64,000 bases of DNA from Acidimicrobiales bacterium. Its GTDB lineage: Bacteria; Actinomycetota; Acidimicrobiia; Acidimicrobiales; Iamiaceae. This document shows, piece after piece, positions 53,461-62,833 of the stretch (the stretch's first letter is position 1; each line of letters starts with the position of its first letter). Where the stretch lies: positions 62,001 through 126,000 of the forward strand of contig DASZTW010000020.1 of the NCBI GenBank assembly GCA_035547835.1, given 5' to 3'. Position numbers and translations under genes: made by a program. Under the pieces are notes generated by a model. It was not told where the DNA came from, did not search any database, and was given only the letters and a program-made list of their open reading frames with translations.

Positions 53461-54323
53461 GCCAGCTCCTCCACCACTTCGGCCGGCGCGCCACCGAGGT
53501 ACGCCCGGATCACGGCCGGATGCGCCTGCACCTCCGCAGGCGTGCCGGTGGTGATCGGCACGCCGAAGTCGAGCGCCATCACCCGGTCGGCGAGGTCCAT
53601 GACCATGGCCATGTCGTGCTCGACCAGGATCATCGGCAGCGCCAGCTCGTCGCGCGCCTGAAGGATGTAGCGGGCCATGTCCTCGGTCTCCTCGACGTTC
53701 ATGCCGGCCACCGGCTCGTCGAGCAGCAACAACCGGGGCTCCATCACCAGGGCGCGCCCGAGCTCGATGCGCTTTTGGATGCCGTACGGGAGCAGGCCCA
53801 CAGGCTGTCCGCGGTAGTCGCCCAACTCGAGCAAGTCGACGACCTCCTCGATGCGGGCGCGGTGCACGAGCTCCTCGCGCCGGGTCCGGCCCCACCACAA
53901 CATGCCGGCCAGGAACCCTGACTTCATCAGGTGGTGCCGGCCGAGCATCAGGTTGTCGACCAACGTGAGATTGGTGAACAAGCCGAGGTTCTGGAACGTG
54001 CGACCCATGCCGCGCTTGGCGAGCTGCACAGGACTCACCCCGCGGATCGACCGCCCGAGGAACTCGATCTCGCCGGACTGGGGGTGGTACACGCCGGACA
54101 GGCAGTTGAAGATCGAGGTCTTGCCGGCGCCGTTGGGCCCGATGACGGCGAACAGCTCGCCCGGCCAGACGTCGAAGGTGACACCTTCGAGCGCCGTGAC
54201 ACCACCGAAGCGCAAGGTGACGTCGGACATGCGCAGCACCGGGATCGCGCCATCACCGCTGCGCTCAGGATCGGAGCTTGGTGAGGCCGGTGGGGCCTGC
54301 TCGATCGGTGGGTCCGCGGCCAC
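53457..54323 (-). CDS. livG: ABC transporter ATP-binding protein (LivG)
   Basis: A 288-aa ATPase. Walker A is VIGPNGAGKTSIFNCLSG, the signature region is LLPYGIQKRIELGRALVMEP (the C-loop is less canonical here, as is usual in LivG), and Walker B is RLLLLDEPVAGMN. It energises the LivHM pore with LivF. GTG 54323 starts one base after the livF stop; its own stop overlaps the acyl-CoA synthetase start. Confidence 0.93.
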   Translation of the reverse strand: MAADPPIEQAPPASPSSDPERSGDGAIPVLRMSDVTLRFGGVTALEGVTFDVWPGELFAVIGPNGAGKTSIFNCLSGVYHPQSGEIEFLGRSIRGVSPVQLAKRGMGRTFQNLGLFTNLTLVDNLMLGRHHLMKSGFLAGMLWWGRTRREELVHRARIEEVVDLLELGDYRGQPVGLLPYGIQKRIELGRALVMEPRLLLLDEPVAGMNVEETEDMARYILQARDELALPMILVEHDMAMVMDLADRVMALDFGVPITTGTPAEVQAHPAVIRAYLGGAPAEVVEELA

Positions 54324-54324
54324 G

Positions 54325-55167
54325 TCAGGCCCCCCACCGCTTCCGGCGACGGTACGTCTTCACGTCGCGCAGCGAGCGCCGACCGGCCTCACCGACCCCC
54401 AAGTAGAACTCCTGGATGTCGGCGTCGGCCAGGAGCGACGGACCCGGCCCCTCCTTGACGATCCGGCCGTTCTCCAACACATAGCCGTGGTCTGCGATCG
54501 ACAGGGCCATGGCCGCGTTCTGTTCCACGAGCAGCACGCTGGTGCCGCTGTCGTTGACGGTCGTGATGATCTCGCGGACCTGCTCGACGATCAGCGGTGC
54601 GAGGCCGAGTGACGGCTCGTCGAGCACCAACAACTTGGGGTCGGCCATGAGGGCCCGCCCCATGGCCACCATCTGTTGCTCGCCACCGGAGAGGTAACCA
54701 GCGGTCTGGCGTCGACGCTCGGCGAGTTTGGGGAACAGCTCGAGCACCCGCTCGTAGGACGCTTTGATGGCGGAGCGGTCGCGCCGGGTGGCGGCGCCGG
54801 TCCGCAAGTTCTCGTCGACGGTGAGGTCGGCGAAGATCCGTCGGCCTTCCATCACCTGCGCCACGCCCCCGCGCACGATCGCCGCGGCGGGCAGCTTGTG
54901 GATCGGTCGACCGTCGACGGTGATCGCGCCTTTGGTGATCTTCCCGCGGTGCAAGTCGAGCAAGCCGGTGATCGCTCGCAGCAGCGTGGTCTTGCCGGCG
55001 CCGTTCGCGCCGAGCAGCGCCACCACCGCCCCAGAGGGGACCTCGAGGCTCACGCCCCTGAGCACCAGGAGCAGGTCGTGGTACACGACCTCGAGGTTGG
55101 TGACGCCCAGCGCGGCACCGGCGACCGCCGCCCGACCGCTCGCCTCTGTCTGGGTGCCGACCGACAT
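54325..55167 (-). CDS. livF: ABC transporter ATP-binding protein (LivF)
   Basis: A 280-aa ATPase, first gene of the liv operon. Walker A is LLGANGAGKTTLLRAITG, signature LSGGEQQMVAMGRALMADP and Walker B LLVLDEPSLGLAP. ATG 55167 has AAGGGGGA upstream; the frame stays open to 55251. The promoter should lie in the 174 bases between mreB's end and this gene. Confidence 0.93.
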   Translation of the reverse strand: MSVGTQTEASGRAAVAGAALGVTNLEVVYHDLLLVLRGVSLEVPSGAVVALLGANGAGKTTLLRAITGLLDLHRGKITKGAITVDGRPIHKLPAAAIVRGGVAQVMEGRRIFADLTVDENLRTGAATRRDRSAIKASYERVLELFPKLAERRRQTAGYLSGGEQQMVAMGRALMADPKLLVLDEPSLGLAPLIVEQVREIITTVNDSGTSVLLVEQNAAMALSIADHGYVLENGRIVKEGPGPSLLADADIQEFYLGVGEAGRRSLRDVKTYRRRKRWGA

Positions 55168-55341
55168 TCGAACGCCGTCCCCCTTGTCGCTGGTGCGCGG
55201 CGGCAACCGGACAAAACCAACGACGCCGCTGGCGCGTGACCATAGACACACATCGGGGCGTCGGCAACGATCGTCGACGTTCGCAAGAGAACCGTCACAT
55301 GACGGATCCGGACGGATGCCGCGAATCGGCCGGCTGTGTGG

Positions 55342-56349
55342 TCAGTGCGGGCGTTGACCCATGAACATCACACGGAGATCGTCGTAGGCCTCGATCACCC
55401 GGCCGGCCCCGAGCACGACGCACTCGAGCGGCGCGTCGACGAGGTGCACTGGGATCTCGGTCTCCTCCGCCACGCGGTTGGCGAGGCCGCGCAACATGCC
55501 GCCGCCACCGACAAGGTGCATCCCGCGGACGATGAGGTCCTGCGCGAGCTCGGGCGGCGCCTGGCCGAGGCAGGCGATGACGGAGTCGACCATCGACGAC
55601 ACCGGCTCGTCGATGGCCTCACGGACTTCCTCTGGCGACAGGATGACCGTCTTGGGAAGACCCGACATGAGGTCGCGGCCGCGGACCTCGGCCTTCACGT
55701 CGTCCTGCACCGGCCACGCCGAGCCGATCGCGACCTTGATCTCCTCTGCGGTGCGCTCGCCCACCGCAATGCCGTACTCACGGCGGATGAAGGTCTGGAT
55801 GGCGGCGTCGATGTCGAACGACCCGACCCGGACAGCTTGCAGCGCCACGATGCCACCGAGCGAGATCAGCGCGGTCTCGGTGGTGCCGCCACCGACGTCG
55901 ATCACCATGTTGCCGACCGGCTCGTGGATCGGGAGCCCGGCGCCGATGGCCGCCGCCATCGGTTGCTCCAACAACTGGGCGTCGGCCGCACCGGCACGTC
56001 GAGCCGCCTCGATGACCGCACGACGCTCCACTTCGGTGATGGCCGACGGGACGCAGATCACGACCCGGGGACGGTTGAACCTGCTGACGCCTGCCCGTTG
56101 GAGCAGCAAGCGGATCATCCGCTGGGTGATCTCGAAATCGGTGATGGCTCCCTGGCGCAACGGCCGGACCGCCACGATGTAGCCGGGCGTGCGGCCGATC
56201 ATCTGCCAGGCCTCGTGCCCCATCGCCAGGACTTCGCCGGTCTTGGAGTTGAGCGCGATCACCGACGGCTCGTTCAACACGATGTGCTTGCCCCGCGCGT
56301 ACACGAGCGTGTTGGCGGTACCGAGGTCGATGGCGAGGTCGCGCGCCAT
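55342..56349 (-). CDS. mreB: MreB-family actin-like protein
   Basis: A 335-aa rod-shape actin homologue. Phosphate-binding loops are IDLGTANTLVYARGKHIVL and VIDVGGGTTETALISLGG; the adenosine motif is LVGGGGMLRGLANRVAEE. It polymerises under the membrane to guide wall synthesis. It is the last gene of moaE-small protein-mreB; no mreC/mreD is seen beside it. Confidence 0.95.
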   Translation of the reverse strand: MARDLAIDLGTANTLVYARGKHIVLNEPSVIALNSKTGEVLAMGHEAWQMIGRTPGYIVAVRPLRQGAITDFEITQRMIRLLLQRAGVSRFNRPRVVICVPSAITEVERRAVIEAARRAGAADAQLLEQPMAAAIGAGLPIHEPVGNMVIDVGGGTTETALISLGGIVALQAVRVGSFDIDAAIQTFIRREYGIAVGERTAEEIKVAIGSAWPVQDDVKAEVRGRDLMSGLPKTVILSPEEVREAIDEPVSSMVDSVIACLGQAPPELAQDLIVRGMHLVGGGGMLRGLANRVAEETEIPVHLVDAPLECVVLGAGRVIEAYDDLRVMFMGQRPH

Positions 56350-56351
56350 GG

Positions 56352-56543
56352 TCAGCCGCCCCCGGGACGTTGCCCGGCGCGTCGCTTGCGCTCATCGCCC
56401 TCGGGTGACAGCGCCCGCATCTCGCGCCGGAAGGACTCCACGCCCGACTCGAGCGAACGTGGCTTGTGGTGGCGGAACCACAACCAGCCGCCACCGAGCA
56501 CGATGATCACCACCGGGATCGCAAGGAAGATCAGCGCGGTCAC
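56352..56543 (-). CDS. Small single-pass membrane protein
   Basis: A 63-aa protein with one N-terminal helix (VTALIFLAIPVVIIVLGGG) and a basic tail that ends RRAGQRPGGG. GTG 56543 overlaps the moaE stop as GTGA, and its own stop is 2 bases before mreB. No family name is known to me; such small proteins next to mreB may be assembly partners. Confidence 0.75.
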   Translation of the reverse strand: MTALIFLAIPVVIIVLGGGWLWFRHHKPRSLESGVESFRREMRALSPEGDERKRRAGQRPGGG

Positions 56544-57070
56544 CGAAGCACGCTCCCCGTGGGGATGGCCACCGGATCGGTGATCGGGACAGACCCGGTG
56601 CCCCAACCGGAGCCGTCGGCCCAAGCCTCGTGCTTCCAGATCGGGACCGAGGACTTCACGGTGTCGATGCACCAGCGCGCCGCGTCGAACGCCTCGCCGC
56701 GGTGCGGCGCGCTGACCACCACCCGAACCGCCGCCTCGCCGACGTGGAGGCGACCCACCCGGTGCAGCATCGCGAGGCGGCCGAGCGAGGGCCACCGGCT
56801 GCGTGCGGCAGCGGCGATCTCCTCGAGGCGGCGACCGGCAACCTCGGCGTACGCCTCATAGGTGAGGGACTCGACGCCGGTCCGACCCTCGGCGTGGTCG
56901 CGCACGTTGCCGTCGAACGACACGATCGCACCGCAGTCAGGCCGGGCCGCCCACGCTGCGAGGCCGTCGGGAAGGTCGTGGGGGCACAGACCGGTCCACG
57001 TGTCACCGGAGGGTGGTGCGACGGGCCCGCCCGAGGGGCGTGCAGCTGGATCGGGTGCGGACACCCTCAT
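56540..57070 (-). CDS. moaE: Molybdopterin synthase catalytic subunit (MoaE)
   Basis: A 176-aa MoaE. The core is GAIVSFDGNVRDHAEG, LTYEAYAEVAGRRLEEIAAA, VGRLHVGEAAVRVVVSAPHR, and the catalytic Lys region VKSSVPIWKHEAW. It transfers sulfur from MoaD thiocarboxylate to precursor Z to make molybdopterin. The N-terminal 20 residues are proline-rich and may be an overextension; ATG 57070 was taken. No moaD is in the window. Confidence 0.92.
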   Translation of the reverse strand: MRVSAPDPAARPSGGPVAPPSGDTWTGLCPHDLPDGLAAWAARPDCGAIVSFDGNVRDHAEGRTGVESLTYEAYAEVAGRRLEEIAAAARSRWPSLGRLAMLHRVGRLHVGEAAVRVVVSAPHRGEAFDAARWCIDTVKSSVPIWKHEAWADGSGWGTGSVPITDPVAIPTGSVLR

Positions 57071-57177
57071 GATGCTAAGTGCTACGGCGACGAGGTGAGT
57101 CCCGGTGTGGCAATTCGCTCCGGTGGCCGCCGCGGGGCGAGGACCACGAGCGCAGGTGCGCAAGTACGATCGGCCCC

Positions 57178-57939
57178 ATGCCGCTCGACGACGCCGACGA
57201 CGAGCGGCCCGAGTTCCGCCCACCGCTTCCACCCGATGACCGCCTCTGGCGCCACCCCTCGGAGCTCGGGTCGGAACACACCCACGGACCCACGGCAGGG
57301 GTGCAGCCGCACATCGCCACGCTTTCCCGGCGCGATGCAGCCCGCAGCAGGCGGCGCAACCTCGTCGCATCGGGCGTCGTGCTCCTGGGCGCCGCCGCCG
57401 TCGTCGGGCTCGTCGCGCTGTCGGCGACCATGACCGACAGCCCGCCAGTGGTCACCGTCGCATCGGCGCTCGAGAGCCAGACCGTCAGCGCCACGAGCGC
57501 GGTCCTCGGCTCGTCGACCGACCGCACGACCCGCGCGTGGTTGGGGGTCACCGGCACGGATTGGGACGACGGTCTGACGGAGGCGAGCCTCGACCAAGGG
57601 GCCGGCTCGGGGGCCCGCCTGCTGGCGATCGACGCCGGCAGCCCCGCCGACCAAGGTGGGCTGCGGTCCGGTGACGTCATCACGGCGGTCGACGGCCACC
57701 AGATGGGCACCATGGCCGATCTGGTCGATGACGTGAGCAACCACCGTCCCGGCTCGAAGGTCGAAGTCACCTACCGGCGCAATGGCCAAGTGCAGCGCAC
57801 CACCGTGGTGCTGGGCCATCCACCACCGGGCGACGGCGAGCACCAGGCCCCGGCGACCACCGGTCCTCCGCAGCCGACCACGACGGCGACGCTGCCGACC
57901 GGATCGGTGGTTCCCACGTCGACCAGCGTCGGCGGCTGA
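57178..57939 (+). CDS. PDZ-domain membrane protein without protease domain
   Basis: A 253-aa protein: N-terminal cytoplasmic acidic and arginine-rich part, a membrane helix (LVASGVVLLGAAAVVGLVAL), a short extracytoplasmic linker and a PDZ domain (ARLLAIDAGSPADQGGLRSG, then DVITAVDGHQMGTMADLVDD). The end is Thr/Pro-rich. It resembles HtrA/PepD without the trypsin domain. It probably presents ligands or regulates a protease. ATG 57178 starts 108 bases divergent from moaE. Confidence 0.8.
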   Translation: MPLDDADDERPEFRPPLPPDDRLWRHPSELGSEHTHGPTAGVQPHIATLSRRDAARSRRRNLVASGVVLLGAAAVVGLVALSATMTDSPPVVTVASALESQTVSATSAVLGSSTDRTTRAWLGVTGTDWDDGLTEASLDQGAGSGARLLAIDAGSPADQGGLRSGDVITAVDGHQMGTMADLVDDVSNHRPGSKVEVTYRRNGQVQRTTVVLGHPPPGDGEHQAPATTGPPQPTTTATLPTGSVVPTSTSVGG

Positions 57940-57956
57940 GCGACCACACCGCCTCC

Positions 57957-59105
57957 TCACCCGCCGCGGCGCCGCCGGCGGATGGCCCCGCCGGCGACCA
58001 CGCCGGCCCCTGCGGCCGCCACGGCCGCGCCTCCGAGGATGAGCTCTTGGCGTCGTTGCGGGCTCAACGTGGCGAGCGGACCGGCGGGGTGGCCCGCCAC
58101 CCAAGCCTCTTCGTTCGTGTGCTCGGGCACCCAACCGGCGCTTCGCACCTTGTCGTTGGCCACGACCCAGGGATGCACCGCGTACGGCAACAGCTCCGGC
58201 GGGGTCGGCGCCACCCCCAGGCGCCACCGCCAGCCGTGCAGGCGAGCGGCCACGGCCTCGGGCAGCCGGATGCGGGGGCGCACGTCGAGTGCGCGCCGGG
58301 CCGCGCCGTCGAGCCAACCGTCGGGCGCCACGTTGACGGTGCCCTCGACGCCGGACCGCCGCACGATGTCGACCGCCGACGCGAGATCGTCGACGTGAAG
58401 GAACTGGGTGGGTGGATCGTGGTCCTCCACCGGAAAGCCGAGTGCGGAACGAAGGGCGCGGGCCAACCAGCCGGGCCGGTCCGGGGCCACGGTGGTGACG
58501 GGCCGGAGCACGGCGACCGTGTTCGCCGGGTGATCGTCGTGCCAGTCGGCCACCCGTCGTTCGACTTCGGCCAGCGCCAGCGCGGGGGCAAACCCCGGAT
58601 TCGGCCGGACCGGGGCCGCGTCGGTGAGCGGCACCGGATTGGTCGTCCACGCGCCGTAGACCATGGCGCTCGACACCACCACCAGCGAGAGCGGCGCGAC
58701 CCCTTCGGTCGCGCGCAGCACGGCGTCGGCCACCGCAACGATGCGGTCGCTGCCGCCCTGGCTGAGGCCGCCCGCCGCCGCCCAGCCGAGGTACAGCACG
58801 GCGGTGGCCCCCGCGAGCGGCCCCCGCAAGTCGTCGCCCGCCATCACGACGAACCGCTCGATCGATGCGCCGGTGCCGCCGGCCAACGCCGCCACCGGCG
58901 GGGTACCAGCGTCGTCGGGGTCGGCGATGTCGACCGCGACCACCCGCCCGACCGCCTCGTCGCGCACCGTGAGGTCGACGACCCGCCGCCCGAGGGGGCT
59001 CGAGGCGCCGATGATGACAACGGATCCGAGCCGTTTACGATGGACGGATGCGCCTTCCGGTTCCACTGCGGGATCGTCAGACGGATGAGCAACGTCGTGT
59101 CGCAT
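57957..59105 (-). CDS. NAD-dependent epimerase/dehydratase (extended SDR)
   Basis: A 382-aa Rossmann-fold protein. The cofactor loop is VVIIGASSPLGRRVVDL (glycine pattern somewhat altered), further VLYLGWAAAGG, the active-site region SSAMVYGAWTTNPVPL with the Tyr in the YG position, and FLHVDDLASAVDIV. It ends with a membrane-like segment and an RRRRR tail (LILGGAAVAAAGAGVVAGG). The substrate is unknown. ATG 59105 is the only upstream start in the frame. Confidence 0.78.
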   Translation of the reverse strand: MRHDVAHPSDDPAVEPEGASVHRKRLGSVVIIGASSPLGRRVVDLTVRDEAVGRVVAVDIADPDDAGTPPVAALAGGTGASIERFVVMAGDDLRGPLAGATAVLYLGWAAAGGLSQGGSDRIVAVADAVLRATEGVAPLSLVVVSSAMVYGAWTTNPVPLTDAAPVRPNPGFAPALALAEVERRVADWHDDHPANTVAVLRPVTTVAPDRPGWLARALRSALGFPVEDHDPPTQFLHVDDLASAVDIVRRSGVEGTVNVAPDGWLDGAARRALDVRPRIRLPEAVAARLHGWRWRLGVAPTPPELLPYAVHPWVVANDKVRSAGWVPEHTNEEAWVAGHPAGPLATLSPQRRQELILGGAAVAAAGAGVVAGGAIRRRRRGG

Positions 59106-59172
59106 GGGAATGGCATGGTGCACCAGCTCGTGACAGAAAGCGAACGGACTCGTACGACGCGCGGGGGCCACG

Positions 59173-60381
59173 GTGAGTGACGCCGGTCCACCAGGCGGCG
59201 ATCCGTTCAAGGGGATGCCGTTCTTCGGTGACCTGATGAAGATGATCGGCCAGCAGGGCCCGGTCGCCTGGGACGCCGCGTCGCAGCTCGCGATCACCAT
59301 CGCCACCGAAGGCGAGTTCGAGCCGAACGTCGATCCGCTCGAACGGATCCGGCTCGAACAGCTCGGCCGGGTGGCGGAGCTGCAGGTCACGTCGCTCACC
59401 GGGCTCGATACGCTCGTGGCCGGCCGCTCGGTCGAGATCGTTCCCGTGACACGGACGATGTGGGTGGTCGACACGATCGAAGCCTGGAAGCCCCTCTTTT
59501 CGAACTTGGCCACCGCGCTCGGATCGCCGCATGCGGGCGGCGCCACCCCCGACGCCGGCCCCCTGACCCCGGCGTCGCCGGATCCCGAGGCGTGGCTCGG
59601 CGAGCTGCTCCAGGCGCTGAACCCGATGCTGCTCGGCATGACCGCCGGGTCGATGGTCGGCCACCTCGCGCGGCGCAGCTTCGGCGTGTACGACCTTCCG
59701 ATCCCGCGCAAGGCCAGCCACGAAGTGCAGGTCGTGCCGGCCGGCATCGATGCGTTCGCCGCCGAGTGGAGCATCGACGCCGACGACCTTCGCTTGTGGG
59801 TGCTGCTGCACGAGCTCACCCACCACGCCGTGCTCAACGTCCCGCATGTGCGCACCCGGCTCGAAGGCCTGCTCGCCTCGTACGCGGCAGGGTTCCGGGC
59901 TGACCCCTCCGCGTTCACGTCGCGCCTCGGCGACCTCGACCCCGCCCAGTTGCAGGGTGGGTTCGACATGGCCGAGCTGTTCGGCGACCCCGAGATGCTC
60001 CTCGGCGCCGTGCAGTCGCCCGAGCAGCGCGATCTGATCCCCCAGATCGAGGCCACCGTGGCAGTGGTCGTCGGCTACGTCGACCACGTCATGGACCACA
60101 TCGGCGCCAACTTGATCAGCAGCTACGGGATGGTCACCGAAGCCATGCGCCGGCGCCGGGTGGAGGCCAGCGAGGCCGACCGCTTCGTGGAACGGCTCCT
60201 CGGGCTGCACCTGACCCAAGACCGCTACGACCGCGCCGCCAGCTTCGTCGACGGGGTGGTGGAGCGAGCCGGGTTCGGGGCGCTCGAGCGGCTCTGGGCC
60301 GACGAGCGCGACTTGCCGACGCCAGCCGAGGTCGATGCGCCCGGCCTTTGGCTCGCCCGCATCGATCTGCCGGACGACTGA
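59173..60381 (+). CDS. DUF2342 zinc-dependent metalloprotease-like protein
   Basis: A 402-aa protein of the actinobacterial DUF2342 family, linked by phylogenetic profile to F420. The HExxH motif is in LHELTHHAVLNVPHVR (about residue 215), with DPAQLQGGFDMAELF further on as a typical segment. Partner or substrate is unknown. GTG 59173 is the start, divergent from the SDR gene. Confidence 0.88.
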   Translation: MSDAGPPGGDPFKGMPFFGDLMKMIGQQGPVAWDAASQLAITIATEGEFEPNVDPLERIRLEQLGRVAELQVTSLTGLDTLVAGRSVEIVPVTRTMWVVDTIEAWKPLFSNLATALGSPHAGGATPDAGPLTPASPDPEAWLGELLQALNPMLLGMTAGSMVGHLARRSFGVYDLPIPRKASHEVQVVPAGIDAFAAEWSIDADDLRLWVLLHELTHHAVLNVPHVRTRLEGLLASYAAGFRADPSAFTSRLGDLDPAQLQGGFDMAELFGDPEMLLGAVQSPEQRDLIPQIEATVAVVVGYVDHVMDHIGANLISSYGMVTEAMRRRRVEASEADRFVERLLGLHLTQDRYDRAASFVDGVVERAGFGALERLWADERDLPTPAEVDAPGLWLARIDLPDD

Positions 60382-60396
60382 CCCGGCGGCGCCGGG

Positions 60397-62067
60397 TCAG
60401 GAAGGCCAGGCTTCGTCGTCGTCGGGCGCGACTTGCGTGGCCGGCTCGTCGGCGGCGGAGGGCTCGTCGGGAAACGTCAGCGGCGACGGCTCGAACGGCA
60501 CCGTCGTCGAGGTCGGGCCGAGGTCGATCGTGGGCGGCTCGGGACCGGGCGCGGGCGCGGCGGACGGTGACCCGCTGCTGGTCGGACGATCGGCTCTCGC
60601 CGGATCGAGCGCGGCCTGCCGCGGCCGCGGCGGGCCCACTTGGTCGTCGATGCCGCGCGGCGGCGGGTCGTCGCCGATCCAGACGGGCCAGCCGGTCGGT
60701 GGCGGCAATGGCGTCTCGGCGGGCAGCGGGCGCTGATCGCGGTGGCGCCACCCCGTCGCGGCCGCGCGCACCCGCTCTCTTGCCTCGCCGGCCAGCCGGT
60801 TCATGCGCTGGTCGAGTTGGACGGCCGCCGCGTCGACGCCGGTGAGCGGCACGGCGCGGGCGCGGGCCTCGGACGCCTTGGAGCCCACTGCGTAGGAGAA
60901 CAGCGTCACGGCGGCCACGAACAACACCACCAGATAGCCGGCTTCCTTCGGCATCGGCGCGATCGCGATCAGCGCGCCGACCACCCACAGGATCTGGAAG
61001 CGCGTCTCGAAGCGGGCGAACGACCGGCCGCGGTTGGCGTCCGGCGCGTCGCGCTGGACGATCGAGTCGAACGCCAACTTCCCGCACGCTGCCGCGATGC
61101 CGACGATCGCCGCCAGGATCATCGCGCCCATGACGCCGCTGCTCAGGCTGGCCAACACGCCGGCGATGGTGATGGCACCCAGCGCTCCCATCAGGAGGTT
61201 CTCCTCCTTGGTCATGCGGCGCAACGGCGGTGCGATGAGCGCACCGATCTGGCTGCCGACCACCGACGAGCCACCAACCACGGCGAGCTCCCACGGCGTC
61301 CCGCTCTTCTTGTAGAACGCGAACGCGATGAACAGCGTCATGAACCCGACGATCCCGCGGATCATCCCCATGGCCGAGCCGCCGAGCAGGATCGACGTGC
61401 TGTGCAGCTCGGCGCGCTCCTCGTGGCTCGACGCCTCCGACGCGACCTGCACCTTCGGCAGGCGCAGGCCGAGCGCCGCGGTGGCCAGGTAGAACAGCAT
61501 GGCCACCACCAGCGCCCCTTGCGCGCCACCCGCGATCTTGTACGCGAGCGCGCCGGGACCTGCCCCCACCACCGAGCCGATGCCCGACAGCAACGACAGC
61601 TTGGAGTTGGCCTCCACCAGCTCGTCGTCGCTCTCCACGGTCGACGGCACGAGCGCCGGCTTCGTGATCGTGTAGGTCTTCTGCAGGACCAGCACGCCGA
61701 ACGCCTCGGGGAAGAAGAGCAAGCTCTTGACGTGCTGGATCATCACGAAGCACAGGACCGCACGGCCGATCCCGCTCACGATCACCATGATCCGGCGGCC
61801 GCCGCGCACGCGGTCGACGAGCGGACCGATCAGCGGCGCGACCACCGAGAACGGCGCCATCGTGAACAGCAGGTACAGCAGGACCTTGCCGCGAGCTTCG
61901 CCTGTGGGCAGCGTGAAGAACAGCGACCCGGCCAGAGCAGTGGCCAACGCCGCGTCGCCCGACGTCGACACCAGATGCGCGTGCGCCAAGCGCGCGAACG
62001 CCGAGGTCACCCGCGACTGGGGTTTCTGCGGTGGGGTGAAGGGCCGCCACCCTTGCTGCGCGGTCAC
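60397..62067 (-). CDS. MFS transporter with long C-terminal proline-rich tail
   Basis: A 556-aa major facilitator protein with 12 predicted helices; between helices 2 and 3 it has the MFS-A motif-like PLVDRVRGGRRIMVIVSG. The last 150 residues are cytoplasmic, proline-rich and acidic (TPLPPPTGWPVWIGDDPPP), ending DDDEAWPS. The substrate is unknown. It lies between DUF2342 (convergent) and the response regulator, and is not coupled to either. Confidence 0.82.
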   Translation of the reverse strand: MTAQQGWRPFTPPQKPQSRVTSAFARLAHAHLVSTSGDAALATALAGSLFFTLPTGEARGKVLLYLLFTMAPFSVVAPLIGPLVDRVRGGRRIMVIVSGIGRAVLCFVMIQHVKSLLFFPEAFGVLVLQKTYTITKPALVPSTVESDDELVEANSKLSLLSGIGSVVGAGPGALAYKIAGGAQGALVVAMLFYLATAALGLRLPKVQVASEASSHEERAELHSTSILLGGSAMGMIRGIVGFMTLFIAFAFYKKSGTPWELAVVGGSSVVGSQIGALIAPPLRRMTKEENLLMGALGAITIAGVLASLSSGVMGAMILAAIVGIAAACGKLAFDSIVQRDAPDANRGRSFARFETRFQILWVVGALIAIAPMPKEAGYLVVLFVAAVTLFSYAVGSKASEARARAVPLTGVDAAAVQLDQRMNRLAGEARERVRAAATGWRHRDQRPLPAETPLPPPTGWPVWIGDDPPPRGIDDQVGPPRPRQAALDPARADRPTSSGSPSAAPAPGPEPPTIDLGPTSTTVPFEPSPLTFPDEPSAADEPATQVAPDDDEAWPS

Positions 62068-62119
62068 TGCCCCATCGTAAGGAACGGCGCGGAGCCCCGA
62101 CCGCGCATGCCCGCCCGGC

Positions 62120-62833
62120 TCAGGCTCGTGGCCGCTCGAACTTGTAGCCGACTCCCCGAATGGTGACGATGCGCTGGGGGTTCGACGGATCTTCTTCGAC
62201 CTTGGCCCGCAGCCGCTTGATGTGCACGTCGAGGGTCTTCGTGTCCCCGACGTAGTCGAGACCCCAGACCCGGTCGATCAACGTCTCACGGGTGAGCACC
62301 CGCCCGGCGTTCTCGAGCAACAGCGTGAGCAGCTCGAACTCCTTGAGCGGCAAGGCGACCTCGGCACCCCGGATCACGACCTCGTGGCGGCCGGGGTCGA
62401 GTGAGACGTCGCCGACCTGCAGGACCTCACCGTCGCGGGGCTCCTCACGACTGTCGCCCGGCGACCTGCGCAGCACCGCACGCATGCGAGCCACGACCTC
62501 GCGCAGCCGGTAGGGCTTGGTGACGTAGTCGTCGGCACCGACTTCGAGCCCGACCACCGTGTCGATCTCCGACGACTTGGCGGTGACCATGATGATCGGC
62601 ACTTTCGAGCGACGTCGCAGCTCGCGGCACACGTCGATGCCGGACACGACGGGGAGCATCACGTCGAGCAGCACGAGATCGGGCGCGACCGCGTCGAACA
62701 CATCGAGGGCTTCCGCGCCGTCGCGGGCGACCTGCACGCGGAAGCCCTCGCGCTTGAGGCCGACCAGCAGTGCGTCGACGTACGAGTCCTCGTCTTCGAC
62801 GAGCAGGACAGTGGTCTGTGGTTGGTCGCTCAT
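62120..62833 (-). CDS. OmpR/PhoB-family response regulator (RegX3-like)
   Basis: A 237-aa regulator: receiver domain with phospho-Asp in PDLVLLDVMLPVVSGID (residue about 56), Thr/Lys in VTAKSSE and DDYVTKPYRLREV, and a winged helix ending KRLRAKVEEDPSNPQRIVTI. Its ATG 62833 sits one codon from the kinase stop (ATGA overlap). SenX3/RegX3 and PhoR/PhoB systems respond to phosphate. Confidence 0.9.
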   Translation of the reverse strand: MSDQPQTTVLLVEDEDSYVDALLVGLKREGFRVQVARDGAEALDVFDAVAPDLVLLDVMLPVVSGIDVCRELRRRSKVPIIMVTAKSSEIDTVVGLEVGADDYVTKPYRLREVVARMRAVLRRSPGDSREEPRDGEVLQVGDVSLDPGRHEVVIRGAEVALPLKEFELLTLLLENAGRVLTRETLIDRVWGLDYVGDTKTLDVHIKRLRAKVEEDPSNPQRIVTIRGVGYKFERPRA

